NCBI GenBank assembly: GCA_965153355.1 | Contig: OZ231127.1 | Span: forward strand, 18,290,001-18,354,000 | From: Flaccisagitta enflata | Taxonomy: Eukaryota > Chaetognatha > Sagittoidea > Aphragmophora | DNA: 64,000 bases | Direction: 5' to 3' | Shown here: positions 15,340 to 26,658 of the stretch, piece after piece | Position numbering within the stretch: the first letter of the stretch is position 1 | Layout of the letters: each line of letters starts with the position of its first letter | The notes under the pieces: model-generated | What the model saw: only the letters and a program-made list of their open reading frames with translations | Databases searched by the model: none | Told to the model about the DNA's origin: nothing | Program-made: the position numbers and the translations under genes

Positions 15340-15755
15340 GGCACAGAAACTAAAGTGGCAACAAGAAAGACGAAAATATTGAGCACCCAATTAGACAGAA
15401 GAGGAAGAATCAATATTTAGAAAACGTTGATAAGTGTTTTTCTGGAAAAGGACGGAGACGGCATCTCGCTGAGCTCCTCTCTCTCAGTTATCTGCAGAGA
15501 GCCAGCGTCTGTCTAGAATCGTTAGCAAGCAATGAAATTTCACACTTAAACTAGCTTCCGCGTAAATCTGCATCACTCCTATAAAATGTTGCTTTGAATG
15601 ATTTCGTTAGAGGGTTTAGGATTTATGACTCAATCCCTTACTGATACCGATGATTTGTTGGTCGACCTATTATTGTTATGGTCCCCCTCCCACCCTCAGC
15701 TCCGTTTAACTTGCTTAGCGTCTTTGTTTATTTTTTGTCTCCCCTGGTCGTTCTT

Positions 15756-15793
<38 letters not shown>

Positions 15794-16097
15794 TTCGATG
15801 ACTTTAATTTTCACCTCACTTATTCTGTTTAGGAACTTTTTTGCTCTATTTTCGGGCCTCGGCTCCAATAAGGTCAGGTATAACTATAAGGCTAGTGCGG
15901 CAAATCTGAAAAGCGACAAGTCGGACCGTTTTGGCCAGTTCTTCAATCTTTACTTTATAACCGCAGTGAAGTGCCACTTTAGCGCACCCGCTGTTAAGAC
16001 CTACCCGCCTAACATGTAGTTTTTCTTATATCAGGCTCATGATCCCAATTAACTATCAATACAACCCTGCTAGGTCATGACAAATAGGACAATATAC
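15340..16097. other. mostly unique DNA with a small (TC)n run
   Basis: A TC run at 15759-15792. No gene or element with definable ends. Confidence 0.45.
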
Positions 16098-16569
16098 CTC
16101 ACTGCTCTGAACCCATACCTTCATGTTCGTTTTGAGATAACTGCGACTTTTTCTACAGTTTTACATGCCCATTTGATGTATAAATCCATTGCAAAAGATT
16201 GCAAAAAAATCTGTATGGCGCTTTTTTGATAAATCTCATTTTTTTACCATGATGAAATACAGGTTGTTGTACTTCTTCCAATATTGCATGAATGCCTTTG
16301 TTTTGCTTATAACTTCTACAGAAATTGGAGAAAATCCCTATGGTTGGTCTCATTTGATAGATCTTTTGAAGAGCTTTCCAAATGTCACTGATTTTTTGTG
16401 GATTCATCAAAAAACAACCTCGATATGACTTGCCAAAGTTGATACGGTGGTACAAGTTGATGTAGTATTTCATATTTTACATAAACACCCTTGTTTTACC
16501 TATAATTGCCTAATGGATAAACCTGAAGGCCGCTGAATGGTCTCATTTGGAAGATATTTTGAAGTAGTA

Positions 16570-17157
16570 CAGGGTCATCCACCTGAGTTGTCGGATTCTG
16601 TTAAGCTTTTTCTCTCTGATGCCAAGTGACATGGATTTGAAATTGATCAAGTCTTAAGGAGTATAGATTGACATTTTTTGTATAAGAATTTCAGCCATTT
16701 TGGTCAAGTAGTTTGTCTTCAACATGGATTTGAACGTAAAGCTTTTATTTCAGGACTGAGCAGTTTTTCAAGTTAACACCCCAATTGTTTTTTGAATTTT
16801 TGAGTTATCAATCCAAAAAAGGCTTGAATCAGTGACAATATGTAAGTATTTCAGTATATTTGTCATTTTATCTTTCATTTGAGATTAATTTTCTCTCTAT
16901 AGCATGAATAGAAAAAAAAAATGAAAATGAATGCAAACAGAATTCTGAATTTCTGATGGAAAATCTGTAAAATGATAAAATACTTGTGTCACTTCAAACT
17001 AATGTAAAAGACGAACTACTTGAGCCAAATGGCTGAAATTTTCATACAAAAAATGTCAATCTATACTCTTTAAGACTTGATCAATTTCCAATCCATGTCT
17101 CTTGGCATCGAAGAGTAAAAGCTTAACAGAATCCGACAACTCAGGTGGATGACCCTG
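16570..17157. mobile_element. Tc1/mariner-like MITE, 588 bp
   Basis: TIRs start CAGGGTCATCCACCTGAGTT and remain similar for about 170 bp on each side, with TA on both sides (16568-16569, 17158-17159). The other palindrome arm holds the empty site: GAAGTAG-TA-TATCAAATTTAG there against an interrupted version here, proving the exact boundaries. Confidence 0.93.
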
Positions 17158-18039
17158 TATATCAAATTTAGAAAAAAAAAATATGTTGGCCCTTTTAGAT
17201 CCTCAAAGGCTTTGTTAAAGAGGATCCAAAAATACAAAAAATCTAAAATCTACCAATTAAAGAGATTTGCTTGTTTTTCTCTGTGTTATTGCAGGATGTT
17301 GAAAATTTCTATTAAGTAACTGTTATGTTGCATGTAGAATTTAGTAACAATGAAGGGTTAGGGTCCATTGAGGGTCTATCTAAAGAGCTCAAAACGCTCA
17401 AAATAGACTCAATCTTGATCAAAATCTCAACATTTTTGGAAAGTTTTTATTGTTTATAACCAAATGAGTGGTACATTTCTTCTCACTCACTGTCATCCTA
17501 TGCAGGGTAATTGTGGGGGAACTAATATACAGGCCGAGGGCCTTTAAGACGTTCATCAAGGGGCTTCAAATGACTCAAAATGACCCCAAAATAGTGAAAA
17601 TCTTGTTATTTTATTTGTGGTCCGAAAGGCCTGCTTGAGGCCCAGCCTTACTGGGCGGGTGTCTGAGGCCTGAGCTGCATCCAGAGACTGGAATAAGAGT
17701 GTGGGATGCCTGAGTCTGGTGTGAGAGGCCAGAATTGGGGTCTAGGAGGCCTGATTTGGGGAATGTGGGGCTTAAATAATACTTATGGTCTAAGAGGCCT
17801 GACTACTGGTCTGAGTGGCCTGGGTTAGGGTTTTAGAGGCCAAAAGTGGGGTCTCATAGACCTGAGAGCTGTTTTTGGCCTAGTTTAGGATCTGGCAGGC
17901 CTCATTTCGGCCCAAAGGCGAAATGAGGGTCTGATCTGGAAGGCTCTGGAGTTGGGTCCTGAAAAAGTGATATGGGGTCTGAAGGGCCTTATTTAGGATT
18001 GAAGAGGCTTGATTTGGGGTCTGAGGGCCTGATTTTAGG

Positions 18040-18728
18040 TGGGAGGACAGAAACTGGAAACAGGTCGCCCAAGGGCAATATGTGGTCAGCGAGGCCTCTG
18101 CCCTGCTTTGTATGATTATGAATTGGAGTGAGAGGAAGTAGGGCAAAGGATCCAAAGGGGACAAAGTCCCGTAAAACACAGGGGATTCTTCGTTTATCGG
18201 TCCATCCATCTGTCCCCCTAGGCTTCTCACACCTGAAATCTGCCTTCAGGCCTGAATCTACTCGCCTGAAATCTGCCCTCTCAGGCTTTGAATCTGAGAG
18301 GGCAGATTTCAGGCCTGAGAGGGCAGATTTCAGGCCTGAGAGGGCAGATTTCAGGCCTGAGAGGGCAGATTTCAGGCCTGAGAGGGCAGATTTCAGGCCT
18401 GAGAGGGCAGATTTAAGGCCTGAGAGGGCAGATTTCAGGCCTGAGAGGGCAGATTTCAGGCCTGAGAGGGTAGATTTAATGCTTGAGAGGACAGATTCAA
18501 GGCCTGAGAGGGCAGATTTCAGGCCTGAGAGGGAAGATTTCAAGCCTAAGAGGGCTGATTTAAGGCCGGAGAGGGTGGATCTTAGGCATGGTAGGGCCTA
18601 GGGGGGGACAAATGGACGGATGGACGGACGGACGGACGGACGGACGGACGGACGGACGGACGGATGAACAAAAGTCCCCCTGTGTTCTACAGGACTTCGT
18701 CCCCTTCGGGACCGCTGCCCAAAAATCA
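18040..18728 (+). mobile_element. PVE (CCTGTGTTC subfamily) at the palindrome centre
   Basis: The head includes TGGTCAGCGAGGCCTCTGCC (about 18075); the frame continues AGGGCAAAGGATCCAAAGGG, then GTAAAACACAGGGG. The right end is CCCCCTGTGTTCTACAGGAC, GTCCCCTTCGGGACCGCTGC and CCAAAAA. It contains a 21-bp VNTR and an ACGG run. Confidence 0.75.
18233..18600 (+). repeat. 21-bp VNTR inside the PVE
   Basis: About 15 head-to-tail copies of GGCCTGAGAGGGCAGATTTC plus A. The first copies (18233-18290) are in the opposite orientation, so the array starts as an inverted pair. Positions 18606-18665 are a GGAC/GGAT run. Confidence 0.9.
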
Positions 18729-20077
18729 TCCTATGTGAAATCATAGGTTATCTGTCTAGCCTCTTAAGCCTCAAATCAAGCCTCTCAGACCCCAAATCAG
18801 ACCTTTCAGACCCAACTCAGGCCTTTCAGATCAGACCCTCCGACCCTAATTGAAGCCCTTCAGACCCCAAATATTGCCTGCCAGACCCTAAACTAGGCCA
18901 AAACAGAGCTATCAGACCCCAAATCACTCTTGGCCTTTAAGACCCTAACCCAGGCCTCTCAGACCGGTAGTCAGGCCTCTTAGACCATAAGTATTATTTA
19001 AGCCCCTCATTTCCCTAATCATGCCTCCTAGACCCCAATTCTGGCCTCTCAAACCAGACTCAGGCATCCCACTCTCTTATTCCAGCCTCTAAGACCCAAC
19101 TCAGGCCTCAGACACCCAGGCCACCCTAAGGCCACCCTAGACCTCAAAGCAGGCCTTTCAGACCACAAATAACAACATTTTGAGTCATTTGAAGCCCCTT
19201 GATGAACCTTTTAAAGGCCCTCAACCTGTATATTTGTTCCCCAACAGTTACCCTGCATTGGATAACAGTGAGTGAGAGGAAATGTACCACTCATTTGGTT
19301 ATAAACAATGAAAACTTTCCAAAAATGTTGAGATTTTGATCAAGATTGAGTCTATATTGAGCGTTTTGAGCTCTTTAGATAGAGCCTCAATGGACCCTAA
19401 ACCTTCATTGTTGGTCTTAACTAATTTTTACAAGCAACATAACAGTTACTTAATAGAAATTTTCAACATCCTGCAATAACACAGAAAAAACAAGCAAATC
19501 TCTTTAATTGGTAGATTTTAGATTTTTTGTATTTTTGGATCCTCTTTAACAAAGCCTTGGAGGATCTGAAGGGGCCAACATATATATTTTTTTCTAAATT
19601 TGATATACTACTTCAAAATATCTTCCAAATGAGACCATTCAGAGGCCTGCAGGTTTATCCATTAGGCAATTATAGGTAAAACAAGGGTGTTTATGTAAAA
19701 TATGAAATGCTACATCAACTTGTACCACCGTATCAACTTTGGCAAGTCATAACGAGGTTGTTTTTTGATGAATCCACAAAAAATCAGTGACAATTGGAAA
19801 GCTCTTCGAAAGATCTATCAAATGAGACCAACCATAGGGATTTTCTCCAATTTCTGTAGAAGTTATAAGCAAAACAAAGGCATTCATGCAATATTGGAAA
19901 AAGTACAACAACCTGTACTTCATCATGGTAAAAAAATGAGATTTATCAAAAAAGCGCCATACAGATTTTTTTGCAATCTTTTGCAATGGATTTATACATC
20001 AAATGGGCATGTAAAACAGTAGAAAAAGTCGCAGTTATCTCAAAACGAACATGAAGGTATGGATTCAGAGCAGTGAG

Positions 20078-21584
20078 TACTAACACCGCCTACGTTTGTC
20101 AGTCATAAAGCTTGTCAATCCTAAAGCTTATCATCATTATATGTAGTTACCTTGTTTAACGTCGTAAAAAATCACAAATGTAAGACGGGCGTCAGAAAGT
20201 GGAGCTCCATGGAGGGAAAAGAATGGGGAAAGCAGCAATGGGAGAATAGGCGATTGCATGGTGGTGTAGTCAGGGAAAGTCGTACTGGATGGTGATATCC
20301 GGGCAGTGTGAAAAAGTGAAAAGGGGAACAACGACGGAAAGATTGGCGGGGGGGGGGGGAGGAGAGGTGGAGAAAGACAGAGCTGCTTTATAAAGTAAGC
20401 CAGTTGTTGCGTAATGCGTAATGGCCAAATCGGATGTGATGTTCGATTTACGACGAAAGGCGAAAGGCGAAAGACGAAAGGCGAAAGCTCTCAGGTGGCC
20501 TGCCTATGGAAAAGAAAGGAAGAGAGAGAGAGAGAGAGAGAGAGAAAAGACAATTGAAAACCTAAAGGATTGGAAACTTGAGGTAAATAAATGGAGAAGA
20601 AAGAGGAGAAGCGAGGTCGAGCGTGAGGTAAAAGGTGTTACAGTGACACAAAAATGGACGAGCAGACAAAAATGGACGAGCAGACAAAAATGGACAAGCA
20701 GACGGGCAAGAAAGCGCCGAACATTAAAAGAAACAGAGCACGGACAAGGGAGGAAACCAACAAGGAAAAAAAAAGGAAAATGGGGGTTGAGAATGAGCAA
20801 GATCAATGATGTGAAAGAATCAGACTTGAAAGAAAACATACGGTTAAAAATCGATCGACACATGTACAGATGATAGAAAAGGAAGAATTCTTTTAAAGTA
20901 CTTTTTACAGTTATCTATTCATAGGCAAATTTTCGTTGTGGGTGTGTCCGTTTGAACGTGACTCGACTGCCCAATCAAATATGACTCTTTCCAACTTATA
21001 TATTTGGTTGTAATCGCAAAAAAGTTTGGTTATCTTTTTCAACCTAGGGAGTAGGTACAGCTGTATTTGGAATACATGTATCTGTAGCTGAAGCTATAGT
21101 GGAATGCTATCTGACACTAAGATAAAAGTGGAAGGGGGAGTGCGAGGGTGGATTGGGTGATTACGGAAGGTGATGCTGGCCAAAAAAAGAGTGAGATGTT
21201 GAGGGCAATGTTGTTTCAACTTACATAGATAAAAGGTAAGTTGATGATTCAGATGAGAAGAAACATTAAGTTAATGTTGGCAATCTTATGAGAGCTGGAA
21301 GCCGGAAACGATCACGAAAGAGAGAGAGAGAGAGAGAGAAATGTTGATCCAAAAGGTGGAGGCGAAAACTAATCAATTATCGAAAGGAAAATCACCATCA
21401 ATTAACAAAGAAGATTTGTCATTACCATTGCCAATATTTGCCAAGAAAACAAATCACGCGTGGAGAAAATATTAAATCGACAAAGAAGCGGGAAAGAGAA
21501 AAATGGTATGAATACAAAGCCTTGCTATACGACTAATGCAATGGCCGATTACTTATCGTTTTCTTCAAGGATATTTTTAGATGC
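20078..21584. other. mostly unique DNA with small tandem repeats
   Basis: Small features only: G11 at 20348; GA runs at 20521-20546 and 21317-21340; a GGCGAAA run near 20456-20487; three copies of an 18-bp AAATGGACGAGCAGACAA at 20650-20703. A 150-codon ORF at 20421-20873 is Lys/Arg/Glu-rich and follows the repeats, so I do not call it. Confidence 0.5.
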
Positions 21585-21655
21585 GTCCTAGGATCCCCAT
21601 AATCGGCTGTGTCCGTTGGTTGGTTGGTTGGTTGATCGGTCGGTAACGCAGTCAT
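21585..21655 (-). mobile_element. HTE fragment, reverse
   Basis: TTTTTAGATGCGTCC, then GGCTGTGTCCGTTGGTTGG and CGGTCGGTAACGC, as in the 24-kb and 40.7-kb reverse copies; the hairpin is degraded. Confidence 0.55.
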
Positions 21656-21764
21656 TGACAAGACCGGATACACGGCTATCGAAGTCGCGTGCGGGTAGGC
21701 AGAGGAGCCATGTTTGAGTCACCGGACCATTTGAGCGAAACGTGAGTGAAATAAAATCGCAAAA

Positions 21765-22270
21765 ATAGTCATAAAGCGTATGATGGTCAGCGTTGCAATG
21801 CCTACCTAAGTAGGTTGTAGTTGAGATTGAGAACAGGGCAGCAGCCCCGAAGAGATCGATGACCTATGCTTTCACACATATGAAATTTTCTCCTCCTTCT
21901 TCTCCTTCTCCTCCTCCTCCACCCCCCTCCTCCCCCAGCCTCCAGGCCTGCTCAGCCTGGGGCCCATATTTCTCCAACCTCGAGGCCCCACGTCAATCTT
22001 GGGAGCCCAAATCCTAGAGACTGGAATCTGGGCCTTGGGGTTGGAATTTAGGCATGGAGGTTGGGATTTGGGCCTCAAGACTGGTGAGCGCAGGCTGGAA
22101 TATGGGCTCAGGCTGGGAGAATATAGGCCTCAGGCTGAGTTATTGGCCTGGAGGCTGGGGGAAGGGGGGGTACGAAGGAGGAGAGAAGGAGAAGAAGAAG
22201 GAGGGGAGAAAATTCCCCATATGTGTGAAAGCATAGGTCATCTGATCCCTTCAAGGCCGCTGCCCAAAAA
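21765..22270 (+). mobile_element. PVE (ATGACCTATGC subfamily) nested in the HTE
   Basis: Head ATAGTCATAAAGCG and GATGGTCAGCG; left frame GGGCAGCAGCCCCGAAGAG, then GATGACCTATGCTTTCACAC. Arms of inverted ~20-bp units (CCTCGAGGCC / GGCCTCAGGCTG). Right frame GTGTGAAAGCATAGGTCATC, AAGGCCGCTGCCC and AAAAA. Confidence 0.85.
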
Positions 22271-22779
22271 GTGGCAAAAGCGTTAGATGGTCAGTGGTAC
22301 CCGTTGCCCCTGTGTGAGTATATGCAGGTGTGTGATGGTGAGAGGGGCAGCGGCCCCAAAGGGGTGGATGACCTATGCTTGGTAAGTTTAGAAGCTCTAG
22401 GCTTGAATTTGAGCATCAACACTGTGATTTGAGCCTCGAGGCTGTGATTTGAGCCTCGAGGCTGTGATTTGAGCCTGGAAGCTGAGATTTTGGTCCAGAT
22501 TGGGATTTAAGCCTAGAAGGCTCGGATTAGAGGCCTAAGGTTGGGACTTTAATCTTGTGGCTGGGATTTGAGTCTTGAGGCTGGGATTTGAACCCGGAGG
22601 CTGGGATTTGGGCCTCGAGACAAGGATTTGGGCCTCAAAGCTGGGATTTGAGCCTCAGGGCCAGGATATGAGCTTCAAAGGGGGTGGACGGAGAGGGAGG
22701 AGGAGAAGAAGAAGGAGAAGGAGGAGAATTTTCTCCTGTGTGAAAGCATAGGTCATCGGCCCCTTTGGGGCCGCTGCCC
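22271..22779 (+). mobile_element. second PVE directly behind the first
   Basis: Head GTGGCAAAAGCGTTAGATGG; frame GGGGCAGCGGCCCCAAAGGG, then GATGACCTATGC. About 15 copies of a GGCTGGGATTTGAGCCTC-like unit follow, all in one orientation. Right frame GAAAGCATAGGTCATCGGCC and CCTTTGGGGCCGCTGCCC. The last 7-bp stem CGGCCCC-TTT-GGGGCCG is a perfect hairpin. Confidence 0.85.
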
Positions 22780-23113
22780 AAAAGTAAAGTGTGACCGACG
22801 GACCAACCGACCGACCAACCGACATAAGTGACCGACGGACAAAGCGGGTTGTAGAGTCGCGTGCACGCGACTAAAAACATCATTTTTTCAACAGAAAAGT
22901 GCATACATTTAGTAATTCATTCACTATATCATTTATTCATTCATGAATGGAATTCATTCATAAAAAAACATTCATTCCTAGAAACGTTATTTTATAAAAG
23001 ACATTCATTCAAAGAGGACGCATCGTTGGCCTACTTGGCACTGTTTGTAAAAGTTGCTCTTATGATGTCTTTCCGATTTATCTTAGTGGATATTTAATGT
23101 CCAGAGAGATAAA

Positions 23114-23302
23114 AACAAGTGATGCGGGGTCACAATATCATTGCAGACGGGTAGGTAGGGGCCTCCAACCCCCATCCATACGCCCCGTATCTAAAACACT
23201 CGTTTTTATACTTTTCAACTCAATAATTATCGACCGACGGACTGACGGACCGACATACAGACGGACAAGGCCTTTGATAGGTTGCGTGTCCGCAACTAAA
23301 AA
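23114..23302 (+). mobile_element. HTE, GTTGCGGAC subtype with GGGTCACAATATC block
   Basis: Starts ACAAGTGATGCGGGGTCACA; 5' motif ATTGCAGAC (two changes); ACGG run; hairpin GTTGCGTGTCCGCAAC plus TAAAAA. Confidence 0.8.
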
Positions 23303-23421
23303 TTATCCAAATTCAGTGATGACACGGAAGCCAGGACTTGAGTTCCAACGGCACAACCCGCAGACTTGTCACATTATTTGACACATTGAAGAAGAAGCAA
23401 ATGGGAGGGCTTAATGAAAAA

Positions 23422-23553
23422 ACAAGGCCAGATACACGGCAATCCAGTCGCGGACGGTTGGGCAGGAGCAGTAATGCGAACCGCTCGTAATTAAAAAATG
23501 TTACGTACCGACCGACACGGCAAGTTCTAGTGTCGCGTGTCCGCGACTAAAAA
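23422..23553 (+). mobile_element. HTE, GTCGCGGAC subtype, short form
   Basis: 5' motif GTCGCGGAC at 23447-23455 and hairpin right arm GTCCGCGAC at 23539-23547, an exact reverse-complement pair. About 132 bp, the shortest intact copy. Confidence 0.85.
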
Positions 23554-23969
23554 CGTATTATTGAAAAAAGGGAGTGTAAAAGAAGACTAGAGAAAAAAAA
23601 GTAAAGAGAAGTAAAAAGTCCGGTGGAGTCAGGAGACAAGATAATTAAGCAGAGAGAATGGACGGAAATAGAAAAGAAAGAAAAGACGTATGTGTCTGAG
23701 TGAGACTCAGTTCCGAGGCAAAGAGCATTGCCTAGTCTCATCCAAAAGATGGTGCCAGATTACCATTACCACAACCCCCTAAAAGAAAAAAAATGTTTTG
23801 AGGGGGTGTTCACTGTACATCGAGCCTATTGGCTTTGCCACCAAGATTTAATTGCCCATAAACTATTACCATGTGTATACCCAGAAGGACCTTCTCATGC
23901 TTATAGTTTTGTTTTTTTGACTTATTTGAGTTTACCTGACCTGTTAAAAGATTAGAAAGCAATATCCGC

Positions 23970-24122
23970 ATGAGCGTCAGACGGTCAGCGGTTCCTATTT
24001 CTTCTAAGCAAGTAAATATGAAAGTAGCTGCGGCCCTGAAGGAGCTGATGACCTATGCGAGGATATGATTTGAGCCTGGAGGTATTTTTATGTGTGTGAA
24101 AGCATAGGTCATCGGCCCCTTC
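23970..24122 (+). mobile_element. degenerate PVE with almost no VNTR
   Basis: Head GAGCGTCAGACGGTCAGCGG; GCTGCGGCCCTGAAGGAG, then GATGACCTATGC; one VNTR unit; GTGTGAAAGCATAGGTCATC then GGCCCC. The terminal CCGCTGCCC is missing. The rest of 23554-24392 shows nothing supportable. Confidence 0.65.
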
Positions 24123-24392
24123 TACTGATGGTTTTATCCCCACTCACTAATTTTCTCCTCTCTTATCGTTATATTCGACCAAATCGAATTTAACAAGTTC
24201 CTTTGTTCGCACTGTACCATCTGGTTCACCTACAAATTCAATTTTTATCCTTTCTTCGGTTCTACTCTTTGTTCTTATCCTCGATGGCTTTTAGCCTTTT
24301 TTATGCGCGTGCTGTGAGACTCCATAAGTAAGTTAGTTGGTAGGTGGGTTTGAAGCTAAGAGGGTTGGTACTTCGGTGTTGTATTTTTAGGT

Positions 24393-24490
24393 GCGCCATA
24401 GCACCTCTATAAGAGGCTCTGTCTGTCGGTTGGTTGGTCGGTCTGTAACGCTCGAGTTGAAAATCTCGAAATGAATTAAAAATCACTGGA
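24393..24490 (-). mobile_element. HTE 3' part, GGTGC subtype, reverse
   Basis: TTTTTAGGTGCGCCATAGCACCT is a hairpin (AGGTGC..GCACCT), followed by CTATAAGAGGC and a GGTT/GGTC run. Confidence 0.65.
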
Positions 24491-24512
24491 AATGATTCAG
24501 AAATATGCTCGG

Positions 24513-24605
24513 ATGATTTTTAGATGAGCCATAGCATCTCTATAAGAAGCTCTGTCCGTCCGTCCGTCCATCCGTCGGTCACGCTCGAATGAAAAATCGC
24601 TAAAA
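24513..24605 (-). mobile_element. HTE 3' part, reverse, neighbouring copy
   Basis: Hairpin AGATG..CATCT, then CTATAAGAAGC and GTCCGTCC steps. Nearly the same layout as 24393-24490, about 120 bp away. Confidence 0.6.
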
Positions 24606-24639
24606 ATGTTTGAAATCAATAGAAAACTCATTTCGTTCA

Positions 24640-25500
24640 TCATAAATGATACTAATATATCATAAATGAGATATATCGTAAATGATATCATATACATCAT
24701 ATCATATATATCATCATATATATCATATATATCATAAATATATATCATATATCATATCATATCTCATATATCATATATCATATCATATATATATATATAT
24801 ATCATATCATATATCATATCATATCATATATCGTATCATATATCATATCATATATCCTATCATATATCCTATCATATATCCTATCATATATCCTATCATA
24901 TATCCTATCATATATCCTATCATATATCCTATCATATATACTATCATATATCCTATCGTATATCCTGATATATATCCTGTCATATATCATATCATATCAT
25001 ATAGCTTATCATATCATATATCATATCATATATCATATCATATTTCATATCATATGAAAGTTGGACAACACTACTACTCAACCCTACTTTACTATATTAT
25101 ATATCATATTATATATCATATCATATACATATATCATATCATATATCATATCATATATCATATATCATATATCATATCATATGTCATATCATATGTCATA
25201 TCATATATCCTATCGTATATCCTGTCATATATTCTGTCATATATCATATAATATATCACATCATATATCATATAATATATAATATCATATATCATATCAT
25301 ATATCATATCGTATATCATATCATATATCATATCATATATCATTTATCATATCATATATCATATATCATATCATATATCATATCATATACGTCATATATA
25401 TCATATCATATATCATATCATATATATATCATATATATCATATATATATCATATAATGATATACTAACATAATCATATAGCAGTCTATATATAGCATATA
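24640..25500. repeat. ATATC/ATATG satellite, ~860 bp
   Basis: Dense ATATCAT/ATATCCT units in short higher-order runs (for example ATATCCTATC repeated eight times at 24850-24940). Because ATATC and its complement alternate, many short self-complementary stretches exist. The long ORFs here are artefacts. Confidence 0.95.
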
Positions 25501-25504
25501 TATA

Positions 25505-25795
25505 TGGATAGGTCTTAGGATAGGTCTGATAGAGCTGGGGATAGGTCTGATAGAGCTGGTGATAGGTCTGATAGAGCTTAGGAAAGGTCTGATAGAGCTC
25601 GGGAGAGGCCCGATAGAGCTCGGGATAGGTCTTATAGAGCCAGGAATGGTCTGATAGAGCTAGGGATAGGTCTAATGGAGCTAGGGATAGCTATGGATTA
25701 ATAATGCCCGGCGGGATAGGTCTACTAGAGCTAGGAATGGTCTGATAGAGCTAGGGATAGGTCTGATGGAGCTAGGGATAGCTATGAATAAATAA
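25505..25795 (+). repeat. ~23-bp VNTR (GATAGGTCTGATAGAGCT)
   Basis: About a dozen copies of GATAGGTCTGATAGAGCTRG, with a ~70-bp segment repeated near the end (AGCTATGGATTAATAATGCC and AGCTATGAATAAATAACGCT). Confidence 0.85.
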
Positions 25796-25804
25796 CGCTC
25801 GGCG

Positions 25805-25845
25805 CACCGTCTTGGCCCGTGTATCCGGCCTTGTTTTTAGATGTT
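25805..25845 (-). mobile_element. HTE 5' end fragment, reverse
   Basis: GGCGCACCGTCTTGGCCCGT, then GTATCCGGCCTTGTTTTTAG: the complement of an HTE start carrying the GGTGCGCC 5' motif. Confidence 0.65.
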
Positions 25846-25892
25846 GCAAAGTATGAGCATAAAAGAGTGCCTAAAAGGCAGTTATGTCGCGA

Positions 25893-26010
25893 CGCAAACG
25901 TGCACGCGACTGACCGTGCACGCGACTGACCGTGCACGCGACTGACCGTGCATGCGACTGACCGTGCATGCGACTGACCTTGCACACGTCAGAACGTTCA
26001 CGCGATTGAC
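25893..26010 (+). repeat. 16-bp array of CGTGCACGCGACTGAC
   Basis: About seven copies. GTGCACGCGACT is the core of the HTE terminal palindrome, so the array looks like local amplification of an HTE tail half. Confidence 0.85.
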
Positions 26011-26185
26011 CTCTGGCTTTTCTTTTCGCCTGACATTCTCAGTTTTCACCCGCCTCAAATTTCATGAGCTTGACCTAAAAAAGCAGTTGCATAAACTGAG
26101 AAGAAAGAAACCTTATGATTCCTAAATCACATCAACTTGATTGAGATGTGCCCCCAACCAAAATATCCCGTATCAATTCTCCCTT

Positions 26186-26597
26186 TTTGGGCAGCGGCCC
26201 CGAAGGGGTCGATGACCTATGCTTTCACACATATGGGGAGTTTTCTTCTCCATCCGTCCCCCCCCAGGCTCGAAGCTCGAATCCCAGTCCCAAGGCCCAA
26301 GTTCCAGCCTTGAGGCCCAAATCCCAGCCAGGAGACGCAGATCCCAGCCTTCAGGCTAGGATTTGGGCCTCCAGGCTAGGATTTGGGCCACGAGGCTGGG
26401 ATTTGGGTCTTGGGACTGGGATTCAAGCCTCGAGCCTGGGGGGGGGGGGACGGATGAAGGAGAAAATTCCCCATATGTGTGAAAGCATAGGTCATTGACC
26501 CTCTGTGGCCGCTGCCCTGCTTCCCCTTCAACTTCAAACACTTCCTACTCAGGCAGGGCACGGGTACCGCTGACCATCTAACGCTTTTGCGACTATT
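26186..26597 (-). mobile_element. PVE (ATGACCTATGC subfamily), complete, reverse
   Basis: TTTTTGGGCAGCGGCCCCGA starts it on the plus strand. Arms of CAAGGCCCAAATCCCAGCC and its complement meet near 26345. The other side ends with GGTACCGCTGACCATCTAAC, then GCTTTTGCGACTATTTT, the complement of the head block. Both ends lie at T/A runs. Confidence 0.88.
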
Positions 26598-26598
26598 T

Positions 26599-26658
<60 letters not shown>
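26599..26658 (+). repeat. (TTTC)n microsatellite
   Basis: About 15 TTTC units, directly against the PVE head end. Confidence 0.97.

Larger units (their letters stand above)
16098..20077. repeat. second long palindrome (about 4.0 kb with insertions)
   Basis: Ends CTCACTGCTCTGAACCCATA (16098) and its complement (to 20077). The left arm matches 18730-20077 in reverse order over more than 1.3 kb, including the repeat-rich GGCCTGA/TCAGGCC zone. A MITE sits in the left arm (16570-17157) and a PVE at the centre (about 18040-18728). Without these two the palindrome is about 2.7 kb. No supported coding capacity. Confidence 0.9.
21658..22876 (+). mobile_element. HTE split by two tandem PVE insertions
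   Basis: The 5' half (ACAAGACCGGATACACGGC, GTCGCGTGC, ATAAAATCGCAAAA) ends at about 21764. The 3' half resumes at 22780 (AAAAGTAAAGTGTGACCG), with an ACCG run and hairpin GTCGCGTGCACGCGAC plus TAAAAA. An uninterrupted relative at 49036 has ATAAAATCAT, an A run and GTAAAGTGTGACC in one piece, so the intervening kilobase is inserted at that A run. Confidence 0.85.

Noticed and set aside
17989-18601. 184- and 157-codon ORFs with repeated LSGLKSA or RPERADF units
   Set aside because: The 21-bp PVE VNTR is divisible by three, so both strands stay open; no gene evidence.
20421-20873. 150-codon plus-strand ORF
   Set aside because: Lys/Arg/Glu-rich, made of short tandem repeats (GGCGAAA, GA, 18-bp units); reads as repeat, not a gene.
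24682-25251. 189-codon ORF of ISYHIIY repeats
   Set aside because: Translation of the ATATC satellite.
25893-26010. CRISPR-like array
   Set aside because: The 16-bp units are contiguous with no spacers; it is a simple tandem repeat.
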